From NCBI GenBank assembly GCA_030613345.1, contig JAUWMD010000036.1:1-13912 (forward strand): DNA of 13,912 nt. Reading direction: 5' to 3'. How positions within the stretch are numbered: position 1 is the stretch's first letter; the number at the start of each line of letters is the position of its first letter. A program made the position numbers and the translations under genes. This document shows positions 1 through 7,040 of the stretch, one piece after another. The notes below the pieces were generated by a model that was not told the DNA's origin, did not search any database, and saw only the letters and a program-made list of their open reading frames with translations. This DNA comes from Candidatus Krumholzibacteriota bacterium (GTDB lineage: Bacteria > Krumholzibacteriota > Krumholzibacteriia > Krumholzibacteriales > Krumholzibacteriaceae).

Positions 1-51
1 TCCATCGAGCTCGATGGTTTCCAGATTGATCTGTGGGTCAAGCTGGCTTGA
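1..51 (+). CDS. C-terminal end of an upstream gene (partial, unidentified)
   Basis: Frame 1 is open from the first base and ends at TGA 49-51, leaving 16 residues (SIELDGFQIDLWVKLA). The stop lies 27 bases before the next start codon, which fits an upstream operon member. An isoleucyl-tRNA synthetase gene (ileS) is a common neighbour of lspA, so it is a candidate by context only; 16 residues are too few to identify a family. It could also be chance open sequence. Confidence 0.35.
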   Translation, partial: SIELDGFQIDLWVKLA

Positions 52-78
52 TGGCTGTTTAACAGGAGTGTAGTCGAG

Positions 79-726
79 ATGCCGGCAAAAAAAGCAAAGA
101 GAAAGCCGAAGACCAAGACCAGGGCGAAGGCCAGGACGAAACCAAAGGCCAAGGCCAAAGCAAAAGCGAAGCCGAAGAGGAAAGCGAAGGCCAAAGTGAC
201 AACAAAGGTGAAAAAAGCAACAAAGGCCAAAGTGAAAACCAGGGTGAAAAAAACAATAAAGGCCAAAGCAAAGACCAGTCCCAAAGCCGGGGCCGTAGAG
301 GCCGTCCCGAAGCCGCCCGCCGCTCCCAGGATCAAGGGCAAGAAGCTCACCAGGAAAGAGCTCGAGGTCGCGCGCGCGAGGATACTGGCCGAACGTAAGC
401 GCATAATCATGGAGCTCGAAAGGATCGAGGAGACGATAAGCGACGCCACCAAGGACAAGGAAGGCTCCAACCAGTCGTACTCGAACCACCTCGCCGACAT
501 CGGCACCGATGACATGGAGCAGGCGAAGAACTTTTACTACGCGAGCCAGGAGGGCCACTACCTCAGGGCCCTCGACGAGGCGCTCGAGAGGATCGAGCGC
601 GGAACCTACGGCATCTGCGAGATCTGCACGCTCCGGATCGGGAGCAAAAGGCTCGAGGCCGTTCCGCCCGCGAGACAGTGCATCAAGTGTAAAATCGAGT
701 CGGAGAAGAACAACAGGGGGCGCTGA
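79..726 (+). CDS. DksA/TraR-type C4 zinc-finger protein with a long lysine-rich N-terminal tail
   Basis: The C-terminal part (about residues 88-210) is a DksA/TraR-family protein, cytoplasmic regulators that bind RNA polymerase through its secondary channel. It has a helical, charged coiled-coil-like stretch (about 90-125), a YSNHLADIG segment (134-142) typical of the family, and a C4 zinc finger with Cys180-x2-Cys183 and Cys201-x2-Cys204. Residues 3-70 are almost entirely Lys, Ala, Thr, Arg and Pro, like a histone H1 tail, and probably disordered and DNA- or RNA-binding (inference). A typical DksA/TraR protein is about 120-150 residues, so the extra length is this tail. The ATG is preceded by AGGAG at 64-68, ten bases upstream. 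lspA starts two bases after the stop. The family call is firm; the actual regulatory role (DksA-like or not) is not shown. Confidence 0.88.
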   Translation: MPAKKAKRKPKTKTRAKARTKPKAKAKAKAKPKRKAKAKVTTKVKKATKAKVKTRVKKTIKAKAKTSPKAGAVEAVPKPPAAPRIKGKKLTRKELEVARARILAERKRIIMELERIEETISDATKDKEGSNQSYSNHLADIGTDDMEQAKNFYYASQEGHYLRALDEALERIERGTYGICEICTLRIGSKRLEAVPPARQCIKCKIESEKNNRGR

Positions 727-728
727 GC

Positions 729-1223
729 GTGCTCTACTTCACCATTGCCGCACTCGTTGTTATTCTGGACCAGGCATCGAAGAGGCTGGTCTGGGCCGCA
801 TTCCAGAACACCGGGGGCACCGATCTCATCGATGGTGTCCTGCGTATCCGCCTCAGCACGAATACCGGCGCAGTCATGGGGATCCTCTCCGAATCACGGT
901 CGATCCTGATATCGATCACGATCATATCGATCATTGCGCTCATCTATTTCTCGTACCGTATGCGGTATGCCCCGATGCTCAAGCGTGCCTGCCTCGGCCT
1001 CGTCCTGGGTGGAGCCTTCGGAAACCTCATCGACCGCATCGCCACCGGCAAGGTCATCGATTTCATCGACATGGGGATCGGTTCGCACCGCTGGCCGACC
1101 TATAACGTCGCCGACATAGCAGTTACGGTCGGCGCCGTCTTTCTTATCGTCGGATTCTCGTTCCAGAGGGAGCCGGTCCCTGAGGGGCCGCCCGACGAAA
1201 CGCCGGTAGACCAGGCCCCCTGA
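729..1223 (+). CDS. lspA: Lipoprotein signal peptidase (signal peptidase II)
   Basis: LspA is the inner-membrane aspartyl protease that cleaves the signal peptide of prolipoproteins after Lgt has lipidated the cysteine. At 164 residues it has the usual family length. Visible motifs are DQASK at 14-18, the NTGAVMG version of the NxGxAFG motif at 45-51, GNLIDRI at 98-104 with catalytic Asp102, and YNVADI at 125-130 with catalytic Asp129. Four hydrophobic segments are present. The V-M in place of the usual A-F after the first conserved Asn is a mild deviation. The start is GTG, two bases after the stop of the zinc-finger gene, with a G-rich stretch at 716-720 as a possible ribosome site. Translational coupling is likely. 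It is followed nine bases later by the RluD-like gene, a common neighbour in bacteria. Confidence 0.96.
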   Translation: MLYFTIAALVVILDQASKRLVWAAFQNTGGTDLIDGVLRIRLSTNTGAVMGILSESRSILISITIISIIALIYFSYRMRYAPMLKRACLGLVLGGAFGNLIDRIATGKVIDFIDMGIGSHRWPTYNVADIAVTVGAVFLIVGFSFQREPVPEGPPDETPVDQAP

Positions 1224-1232
1224 GGGTCCCGT

Positions 1233-2210
1233 ATGAATGAACCCAGGATCCATACCTTCATCGTCGACGAGGAGGAATCCGGCGAGCGCCTCGATTCCTG
1301 GCTCGCCGGGCGCGTTCCGGAGCTCTCGCGGTCGAGGATACAGAAGGCTCTGAAGGGGGGCGAGGTCCTCGTCGGAGGGCTGCCCGTCGGCAAGCCGTCG
1401 AGGAAGGTGCGCGGCGGCGAGGCGGTCGAGATGCGCTTCAGCCCGCCGAAGCCGGTGGAGGTGCTCCCCGAGGATATCCCCCTCGCCATCGTCTACGAAG
1501 ACGAGGGCCTGCTCGTAGTGAACAAGGCGGCCGGCATGGTCGTCCACCCCGCGCCGGGCAACGAGACCGGCACGATGGTCAACGCCCTGCTCGCCCACTG
1601 CGGGGACCTCTCGGGGATAGGAGGCTACCTCAGGCCGGGAATCGTCCACAGGCTCGACGCGCAGACGACCGGTCTGCTCGTTGTTGCCAAGAGCGACGAG
1701 GTCCATATCTCTCTGAGCCGCCAGCTGATGGAAAGGGCCGTCAGACGGATCTATCAGGCCGTCGTGTGGGGCAGGATGCCCGCCGATGAGGGCAAGATCG
1801 ACTTTCCGATAGGCCGCAGCAAGTCCAACAGGAAGAAGATGGCCGTCGTCAGGGAGGGTGGCAGGGAGGCTGTGACGTATTACTCAGTCCTAGACACATT
1901 TTCGCCGCTGCAGTATATTAAATTGAAGTTGGGGACGGGCAGGACCCACCAGATCAGGGTCCACCTGACTCATGCGGGGCATCCCGTCCTCGGTGACCCC
2001 AATTACGGGGGAAGGAAGGTCAGAAAGGGGAACCTCCCAAAGGAGGAGGCCGACCGGGCGGCAAAGGCGTTGAGCCTTATCGACCGGCAGGCGCTCCATG
2101 CGGGGGAGTTGTCGTTTTTTCATCCCCTGCTCGAGAAGGAGATGACCTTCGAAGCGCCCCTTCCCGACGATTTCCGGGCCGTTCTCGAGCTCTGTACGGG
2201 GGACCGATGA
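1233..2210 (+). CDS. rluD: RluD/RluA-family 23S rRNA pseudouridine synthase
   Basis: This family converts specific uridines to pseudouridine; RluD itself modifies helix 69 of 23S rRNA. The 325-residue protein has an N-terminal S4 RNA-binding domain (about 15-70) followed by the RluA-type catalytic domain. The catalytic motif is HRLDAQTTGLLVVAK, with the nucleophilic Asp at 142. The usual HRLDKDTSG reads HRLDAQTTG here, a mild change. The GRTHQIRVHL motif and the LHAGELSFFHP segment near the C-terminus are also typical. The ATG lies nine bases after the lspA stop with a TGAGGG ribosome site at 1221-1226. The last bases overlap the start of the STAS gene (ATGA, 2207-2210), so the two are probably translationally coupled. 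The exact target site (RluD or another RluA-type enzyme) is inferred from family resemblance. Confidence 0.93.
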   Translation: MNEPRIHTFIVDEEESGERLDSWLAGRVPELSRSRIQKALKGGEVLVGGLPVGKPSRKVRGGEAVEMRFSPPKPVEVLPEDIPLAIVYEDEGLLVVNKAAGMVVHPAPGNETGTMVNALLAHCGDLSGIGGYLRPGIVHRLDAQTTGLLVVAKSDEVHISLSRQLMERAVRRIYQAVVWGRMPADEGKIDFPIGRSKSNRKKMAVVREGGREAVTYYSVLDTFSPLQYIKLKLGTGRTHQIRVHLTHAGHPVLGDPNYGGRKVRKGNLPKEEADRAAKALSLIDRQALHAGELSFFHPLLEKEMTFEAPLPDDFRAVLELCTGDR

Positions 2211-2551
2211 AATACAAGGTGAGGGAAGAGGGTAACGTGACGATCATCGATCTGTCCGGGAAGCTGATGGGCGGTTACGACGCGGACGTCTTCAGGGACA
2301 TGGTCCACGAACTGATCGAGAAGGGCAGGAAGAAGATCGTCGTAAATCTCGCCGGAATAAAGTGGATCAACAGTACCGGTATCGGGATACTGATCACCGG
2401 GTACACGACGCTGAGGAAGAACAGGGGAGATCTGAAGCTTCTCAACGTTTCGAAGAAAATAGAGAGCATCCTCTACGTGACGAAACTGAATCTGATCTTC
2501 GAGTGCTTCGACGACGAGCACGAGGCGATAGACAGCTATACGAGAGGATGA
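2207..2551 (+). CDS. STAS-domain anti-sigma factor antagonist (SpoIIAA/RsbV type)
   Basis: At 114 residues this is a single STAS domain. In partner switching, the unphosphorylated antagonist binds an RsbW-type kinase and releases that kinase's client; the kinase inactivates it by serine phosphorylation and a PP2C phosphatase restores it. The phosphorylation loop reads INSTGIGIL, where family members usually have D-S-S-G; Ser56 is the expected phosphosite and Asn55 replaces the usual Asp. The N-terminal strand VTIIDLSGKL and the final helix are typical. The start codon overlaps the rluD stop by four bases. The kinase gene follows after 37 bases and a SpoIIE-type phosphatase is encoded 600 bases downstream, which supports the role. 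The client factor is unknown. Confidence 0.92.
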   Translation: MKYKVREEGNVTIIDLSGKLMGGYDADVFRDMVHELIEKGRKKIVVNLAGIKWINSTGIGILITGYTTLRKNRGDLKLLNVSKKIESILYVTKLNLIFECFDDEHEAIDSYTRG

Positions 2552-2588
2552 GGCGCGGGCGGCAGGAGCAGGAGGGAGATCGAGCCCG

Positions 2589-3032
2589 ATGGCCGAGGAA
2601 ACATTTGTGCTGGAATTTCCCAGCAGTTACAAGTGGTTGAACATGATCGATCTCATGTGCACCGAGATCACGGCGGGCATGGACTTCGGCAGGGACGCGC
2701 TTAACGAGATCTCGATCTCGGTCATCGAGGCCTGCACCAACGCCCTCGAGCACGGCAATAAATGCTGCCCCGACTGCGACGTCAGGGTGGTCTTCAGAAG
2801 ACGGGAAGACCGGATTGTCATCGAAGTGGCCGATTGCGGCGAAGGTTTCGATTTCACTGACTACCTGCAGCATATACCGGACCCTTCGGACATCCACAAG
2901 AAGCGCGGCAGGGGGATTTTCATCATGAAAGCGATGATGGACACCCTGAAGTACGAGAAGGTCGAGAAGGGTGGAATGAAAGTCATTCTCGAAAAGATGA
3001 TCAACGGAAGCGGGAAGGAGGGCGACGACTAG
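2589..3032 (+). CDS. RsbW/SpoIIAB-type anti-sigma factor serine kinase
   Basis: This 147-residue protein is a GHKL-fold ATPase of the anti-sigma kinase type. It has the N box EACTNALEHGNK (Glu47, Asn51, His55), the G1 box ADCGEGF (Asp82, Gly84, Gly86) and a GRGIFIMK glycine-rich lid (107-114). It has no membrane segment and no His-phosphoacceptor domain, so it is not a sensor histidine kinase. Its expected job is to phosphorylate the neighbouring STAS protein and otherwise to sequester a sigma factor or other client. The ATG at 2589 follows a purine-rich AGGAGGGAGA stretch near 2570-2579. No sigma factor gene is in view, so the client must lie elsewhere or be something other than a sigma factor. 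The C-terminal KEGDD tail is short and acidic. Confidence 0.93.
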   Translation: MAEETFVLEFPSSYKWLNMIDLMCTEITAGMDFGRDALNEISISVIEACTNALEHGNKCCPDCDVRVVFRRREDRIVIEVADCGEGFDFTDYLQHIPDPSDIHKKRGRGIFIMKAMMDTLKYEKVEKGGMKVILEKMINGSGKEGDD

Positions 3033-3152
3033 ATCGTCACGGTCCGCTTGCCGCTTTCCAGTAACAGAAACAACCTTCCCGGACAGGCGTAATAATAGAC
3101 AAGCGGATCACGCGGCGGTGATTGACCCCTGTAGACCTGTCGGAGCTGTTGA
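3033..3152. repeat. Imperfect inverted repeat in the kinase-phosphatase gap
   Basis: GGTCCGCTTG at 3041-3050 is the reverse complement of CAAGCGGATC at 3100-3109 apart from one G-T pair. A second short match (GTCAC 3036-3040 with GTGAT 3118-3122) extends it imperfectly. The loop is about 49 bases and contains TAATAAT at 3090-3096. It could be a leader structure, an operator or chance. No T-tract follows, so it is not an obvious terminator. Confidence 0.3.
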
Positions 3153-5414
3153 ATGGCCACCTCGACTTTACTTGCTTCTTTCTACTTCATCTGTGGAGCG
3201 GCGATCATATTCCTCGCCGTTCTGATCATGCGTTTCACATCGCGCGAGGGGTCGATGTGGGCGACGGCCCTCGTGATGCTGTTCGCCGGCATCGGGCCGA
3301 TCCTCGGCGCCATTGGCGTCATCATCCAGAGAAACCTCCCCGAGGGCACCTATCTATTCGAGAACCTCGTTGAGAGTTTCGATTACACGTGGGAGTTCTT
3401 CTTCCCGGCGCTTCTGCTGATGGCCCTCGTCTACCCGAGGCGCTACGCCATCTGGAAATATCTCAGAAGGTTCGCCTTCATCCTGTTCCTCCCGCACATC
3501 TTCCACCTGCTGATGGTCCTTTTCCTCGTAAACAGGGTAAACCCCGCTCGGCTCTTCAACTGGGTGACCGATATCCCCGTGCCGTCGAGCGCGCTGGCTA
3601 TCTATACGAACAACCTTTCAAAGTCACTGAACGTCTTTTCCGAACTCCTCTTCAAGGCACACAACCAGCTCTTCTCGCTCGTGAACGTGATGTACGCCGT
3701 GCTCTCGATAATACTCCTTGCCGTCGCCATGCGCGGGGACCTGACGCCGAGACAGCGCCGCCAGATCCAGATCATGCTCGCAGGTCTGGGGATAGCGATC
3801 GTCACCTACTCGTTCGCCCGCGTCATACCGTACTTTCTGGCGATGGATATCGACAGGGCCATCGCGGCGGCGCTGGTCAACGCCTCGCTGATCATCGGAG
3901 GCGGCTCGATCGCCTACGTGATCCTCAAGTACCAGCTCCTCGACGTGCGACTGATAGCGAGAAAGGGCCTCTTCTACGCGGTTACCGCCGTTGTATTCGC
4001 CCTCTTCTACCTGATCATCATCAAGCAGTTCACAAGGTTCATCCTGACTTACACCGGCACTGAGCTCGAATTCATAGAGACCCTCCTGATCGTTCTCTTC
4101 GTCATAGCCTTCCAGCCTGTCCTGATCCGTATCGAAGAATGGACCGAGAGGGCTCTGATGAGGGAGGAGAGCCCCAGGGTCAAGCTGAGAAATCTCAGCA
4201 ACGAGCTTCTCACCGCCGTCGACGCCGAGTCGATGAAGGACAGGATGAAAGAGGTCCTCTCCGATGTCTTCCAGACCGACGACGTCGAGGTTGTATTCCG
4301 CGACGAGATCCTCGGCCTAAAGGACGAGGACATATACGCCGAGAAGGTCCTCGAGCTTCTCGAACAGGTCGGCGAGCCTGTCGGCCGACTCGACTTCATG
4401 GAGGCGCTCGGTTTCATGCGTGTCAGGCGGGGGATATTCCGCCCCGGCAGGAAGCTGATCCGCGAGGCTGTCGACATCCTTCCCGGCATCGTGAAGCACA
4501 TGGCGAGCCACGAGCTGATAGTGCCCGTCATACACGACGGTGAGTGCGTGGCGGTCCTGCTGCTCGGCGATAAGCGCGACGGCGGCAGGTACAGCATGCA
4601 GCAGCAGGCGATGATTTCGATGCTCTCCAACCAGGTTGCCGCCTCCCTGTCGAGGATGGAGCTCCTCAAGGAAGTCGTCGAGAAGAGGGTCATGGAGGAA
4701 GAGCTGAACATCGCGAGAACGATCCAGCTCAACCTGCTTCCCTCTTCGCCGCCCGAGCTCGAAAACTACGAGGCGGCGGCGCTTAGCATCCCGAGCAAAC
4801 AGGTCGGGGGCGACTACTACGATTTCATCAAGAACGGGCGGTACCTCGCCTTCACAGTGGCCGACGTCTCGGGCAAGGGCGTTCCCGCGTCGCTCCTTAT
4901 GGCGTCGCTTCAGGCGAGCCTGCGCGCGATGAAGGACAGGATGACCGACCCGGTGGCCGTTATAGGGCGTCTTAACGACGTCATGTGCGAAATAACCTCT
5001 GCCGACAAGTTTGCCACGATGTTCTACGGGTGCGTCGACCTCGAGCGCAACGAGGTCGCCTACTCGAACGCGGGGCACTTCTTTCCCGTGGTCGTCAGAG
5101 ACGGCGGCAATGTGGAAGTGCTTGCTTATAGCGGACTTATCCTCGGAGTGAAACCGGGGTTCTCCTACGAGGCCCGCAAGACGAAGTTCCAGCCGGGCGA
5201 TATGATAGTCGTCACCACCGACGGCGTCACCGAGGCGGAGAACCGCGCCGGAGAGCTGTACGGCGAGGAGCGTCTCCACCCGTTTCTCGCGGGCCTGCAC
5301 GGCAGCAGCGCCGGCGAGGTGAAGGACGCTATCGTCAATGAAGTAGAGAGGTTCTCCCATCCGGTCGGGGCGAACGACGACCTTACTATTCTTGTAGTAA
5401 AGAGGATCACATAA
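3153..5414 (+). CDS. Membrane-anchored SpoIIE/RsbU-type PP2C serine phosphatase with GAF-like region
   Basis: This 753-residue protein should dephosphorylate STAS antagonists in response to a membrane or bound signal. About 8-9 hydrophobic segments fill residues 5-325, resembling multi-helix sensor regions of this phosphatase class. A GAF-like region follows (about 350-510, ending in VPVIHDGECVAVLLLGDKR), then a helical linker with the ARTIQLNLLPSSPP signature of SpoIIE-family phosphatases. The PP2C domain carries GGDYYD (552-557), DVSGKGVPA from Asp571, TTDGVTE with Asp690, and ANDDLT with Asp742 and Asp743, so its metal ligands look intact. A GGAG ribosome site at 3142-3145 supports the ATG. 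The adjacent STAS and kinase genes make it the likely third member of the switch. ruvX starts two bases after its stop. The sensed signal cannot be read from the sequence. Confidence 0.93.
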   Translation: MATSTLLASFYFICGAAIIFLAVLIMRFTSREGSMWATALVMLFAGIGPILGAIGVIIQRNLPEGTYLFENLVESFDYTWEFFFPALLLMALVYPRRYAIWKYLRRFAFILFLPHIFHLLMVLFLVNRVNPARLFNWVTDIPVPSSALAIYTNNLSKSLNVFSELLFKAHNQLFSLVNVMYAVLSIILLAVAMRGDLTPRQRRQIQIMLAGLGIAIVTYSFARVIPYFLAMDIDRAIAAALVNASLIIGGGSIAYVILKYQLLDVRLIARKGLFYAVTAVVFALFYLIIIKQFTRFILTYTGTELEFIETLLIVLFVIAFQPVLIRIEEWTERALMREESPRVKLRNLSNELLTAVDAESMKDRMKEVLSDVFQTDDVEVVFRDEILGLKDEDIYAEKVLELLEQVGEPVGRLDFMEALGFMRVRRGIFRPGRKLIREAVDILPGIVKHMASHELIVPVIHDGECVAVLLLGDKRDGGRYSMQQQAMISMLSNQVAASLSRMELLKEVVEKRVMEEELNIARTIQLNLLPSSPPELENYEAAALSIPSKQVGGDYYDFIKNGRYLAFTVADVSGKGVPASLLMASLQASLRAMKDRMTDPVAVIGRLNDVMCEITSADKFATMFYGCVDLERNEVAYSNAGHFFPVVVRDGGNVEVLAYSGLILGVKPGFSYEARKTKFQPGDMIVVTTDGVTEAENRAGELYGEERLHPFLAGLHGSSAGEVKDAIVNEVERFSHPVGANDDLTILVVKRIT

Positions 5415-5415
5415 G

Positions 5416-5856
5416 ATGTCAGGCACGGGCGATGCATCAGCCGGGGTGGGCAGGGTCCTCGCCATCGATCCGGGAACGAAGCGGAACGGTCTCGCCGTGA
5501 GCGATGAGCTGGGGATAACCGCCCAGGGATTAGAGACTTACACCGGCTCCCGGCAGGCGCTCGTCGAACATATCGGCCGCCTCGCCGGGGAATATGGTAT
5601 AATTGCAGTCGTGATAGGCCTGCCCCTCTCTATGAGCGGGGAGGAGCTCGAGGGCGCGGGGCGCTCGAGGGAACTGGCTGCAGCGATCGAAGATGAATAT
5701 GGAATCGATGTCGTTCTCAGGGACGAGAGGATGACGAGTCTGGAGGCCGAAAGGGTCATGAAGCAGGAGGGCAGGATAAAGAACGCCGGAGATATCGACC
5801 GGCTCGCCGCCGTCCTGTTGCTTTCGTCGTATCTCGAGGAAAGGGGGGCGCGGTGA
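5416..5856 (+). CDS. ruvX: RuvX/YqgF-type Holliday-junction resolvase-like nuclease
   Basis: The protein is 146 residues, the normal size of the YqgF/RuvX family. These are RNase H-fold nucleases implicated in pre-16S rRNA 5' end maturation and proposed as Holliday-junction resolvases. Motifs seen are AIDPGTKRNGLAVSD (Asp18), VVIGLPLSMSG (65-75), LRDERMTS (101-108) and GDIDRLAAVLLLSSYL (125-140), covering the expected acidic active-site positions. The usual R-I-G after the first Asp reads R-N-G here. The ATG starts two bases after the phosphatase stop. The end overlaps the mltG GTG by four bases. ruvX followed by mltG is a common bacterial arrangement and supports both calls. Confidence 0.95.
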   Translation: MSGTGDASAGVGRVLAIDPGTKRNGLAVSDELGITAQGLETYTGSRQALVEHIGRLAGEYGIIAVVIGLPLSMSGEELEGAGRSRELAAAIEDEYGIDVVLRDERMTSLEAERVMKQEGRIKNAGDIDRLAAVLLLSSYLEERGAR

Positions 5857-7028
5857 AGCACGTATCGATCACTATAGCGATAATAGCCACGGCGCTCTTC
5901 CTCGCGGCGCTCCATTTCAGCGTTCTCTACTACAAGGACGGGGGCGACCTCGACGCTCCGAGGATAGAGGTCAAGGTCGCGCCGGGGATGACCTTCGGGC
6001 AGGTCCGGGACGCACTGGTCGAGAAGGGCATAGTGACCAATCCACAGCTCTTCCGCTGGGCGGCGTATCTCACGAGGCGCGAGGACGACATACAGACCGG
6101 CAGATACCTCTTTCGTTACGGGGAGAGTATTTCCTGCATCCTCCGCAGGCTCACACACGGAGAGGTCGAGTACACACGTGTCGTTGTTCCCGAGGGCCTG
6201 TACATGAAGGAGATCGCCTCGCTCCTCCAGGAGAAGTCCGTGGTCGACTCGATTGCCTTCATCGAGACGGCGACCGATTCGCAGTTCGTCACCGATCTCG
6301 GCATACTCGAACCGACCCTCGAGGGATATCTCTTCCCCGATACCTACCTATTCGACTGGCCGATAAGCTCCGAAGATGTTGCAAGGCGGATGGTCTACCG
6401 GTTCCGCGAGGTATACGGCATGTACGTAGCGCTAGACGCCGACTCGATCGTCATGCACAGGACGCACGTTGTCACACTGGCGTCGATAGTACAGGCCGAG
6501 GCAGTCTACGACTCGGAGATGCCGAGGATATCGGCCGTCTACCACAACAGGCTCAGAGCCGGGATGCGGCTCGAGGCCGATCCGACGGTCGCCTACGCCC
6601 TCGGAGGCGTGCGCAGAAGGCTCTGGCTGAAGGACCTCAAGGTCGAGTCGCCTTACAACACCTACAGGGTCAAAGGCCTGCCGCCGGGCGCTATTTGCAA
6701 CCCGGGACGGTCGGCCCTCGAGGCGGCGGTCAACCCGCTGTCGGGCAGCAACGAGTATTACTTCGTCGCCGACGGCACGGGACGCCATCATTTCAGCAGG
6801 ACGTACAACGAGCATCTGCAGGCAAAGCACCGGATCAGGTACGGGGCAGTCCCACCGGAGATCAGGAGCCGTCCCGACCCATCCGTGACAGACGGCCCGG
6901 GGCCGGAGGCGGCCGACTCGCCCGACGGGACTTCTCCCGACTCGGAAGGGATGGAGAGCCGGGAGATGAAGGAACCGAGACCGGACTCGACGAATGACAG
7001 GCCGCCGACAGGCGTGGACGAGGGGTAG
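5853..7028 (+). CDS. mltG: Endolytic murein transglycosylase MltG (YceG-like)
   Basis: MltG is an inner-membrane lytic transglycosylase that cuts nascent glycan strands and helps end their polymerisation. Residues 6-27 form a single N-terminal membrane anchor. A LysM-like region (about 38-105) precedes the YceG domain with VVPEGLYMKEIASLL (111-125), EGYLFPDTYLF (157-167), LASIVQAEA (209-217), NRLRAGMRLEADPTVAYALG (232-251) and GLPPGAICNPG (275-285). The IVxxE Glu is kept (Glu216), while the first Glu of the more common EKE is Gln214. Beyond residue 335 is a roughly 55-residue Pro/Asp/Ser/Glu-rich tail, probably disordered and absent from E. coli MltG. The GTG start overlaps the ruvX stop (5853-5856), which fixes the start and suggests coupling. 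Confidence 0.94.
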   Translation: MKHVSITIAIIATALFLAALHFSVLYYKDGGDLDAPRIEVKVAPGMTFGQVRDALVEKGIVTNPQLFRWAAYLTRREDDIQTGRYLFRYGESISCILRRLTHGEVEYTRVVVPEGLYMKEIASLLQEKSVVDSIAFIETATDSQFVTDLGILEPTLEGYLFPDTYLFDWPISSEDVARRMVYRFREVYGMYVALDADSIVMHRTHVVTLASIVQAEAVYDSEMPRISAVYHNRLRAGMRLEADPTVAYALGGVRRRLWLKDLKVESPYNTYRVKGLPPGAICNPGRSALEAAVNPLSGSNEYYFVADGTGRHHFSRTYNEHLQAKHRIRYGAVPPEIRSRPDPSVTDGPGPEAADSPDGTSPDSEGMESREMKEPRPDSTNDRPPTGVDEG

Positions 7029-7040
7029 GAAGGACAGGGA

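Noticed and set aside
509..1105. 198-residue frame overlapping the zinc-finger gene and lspA, and similar overlapping frames elsewhere in 1-7862
   Set aside because: They are out-of-frame shadows in high-GC coding DNA; the real genes in the other frames have clear family motifs.
3060..3100. Promoter with TAATAAT at 3090-3096 upstream of the phosphatase gene
   Set aside because: No acceptable -35 element lies 16-18 bases upstream. A promoter may exist here but the sequence does not show it.
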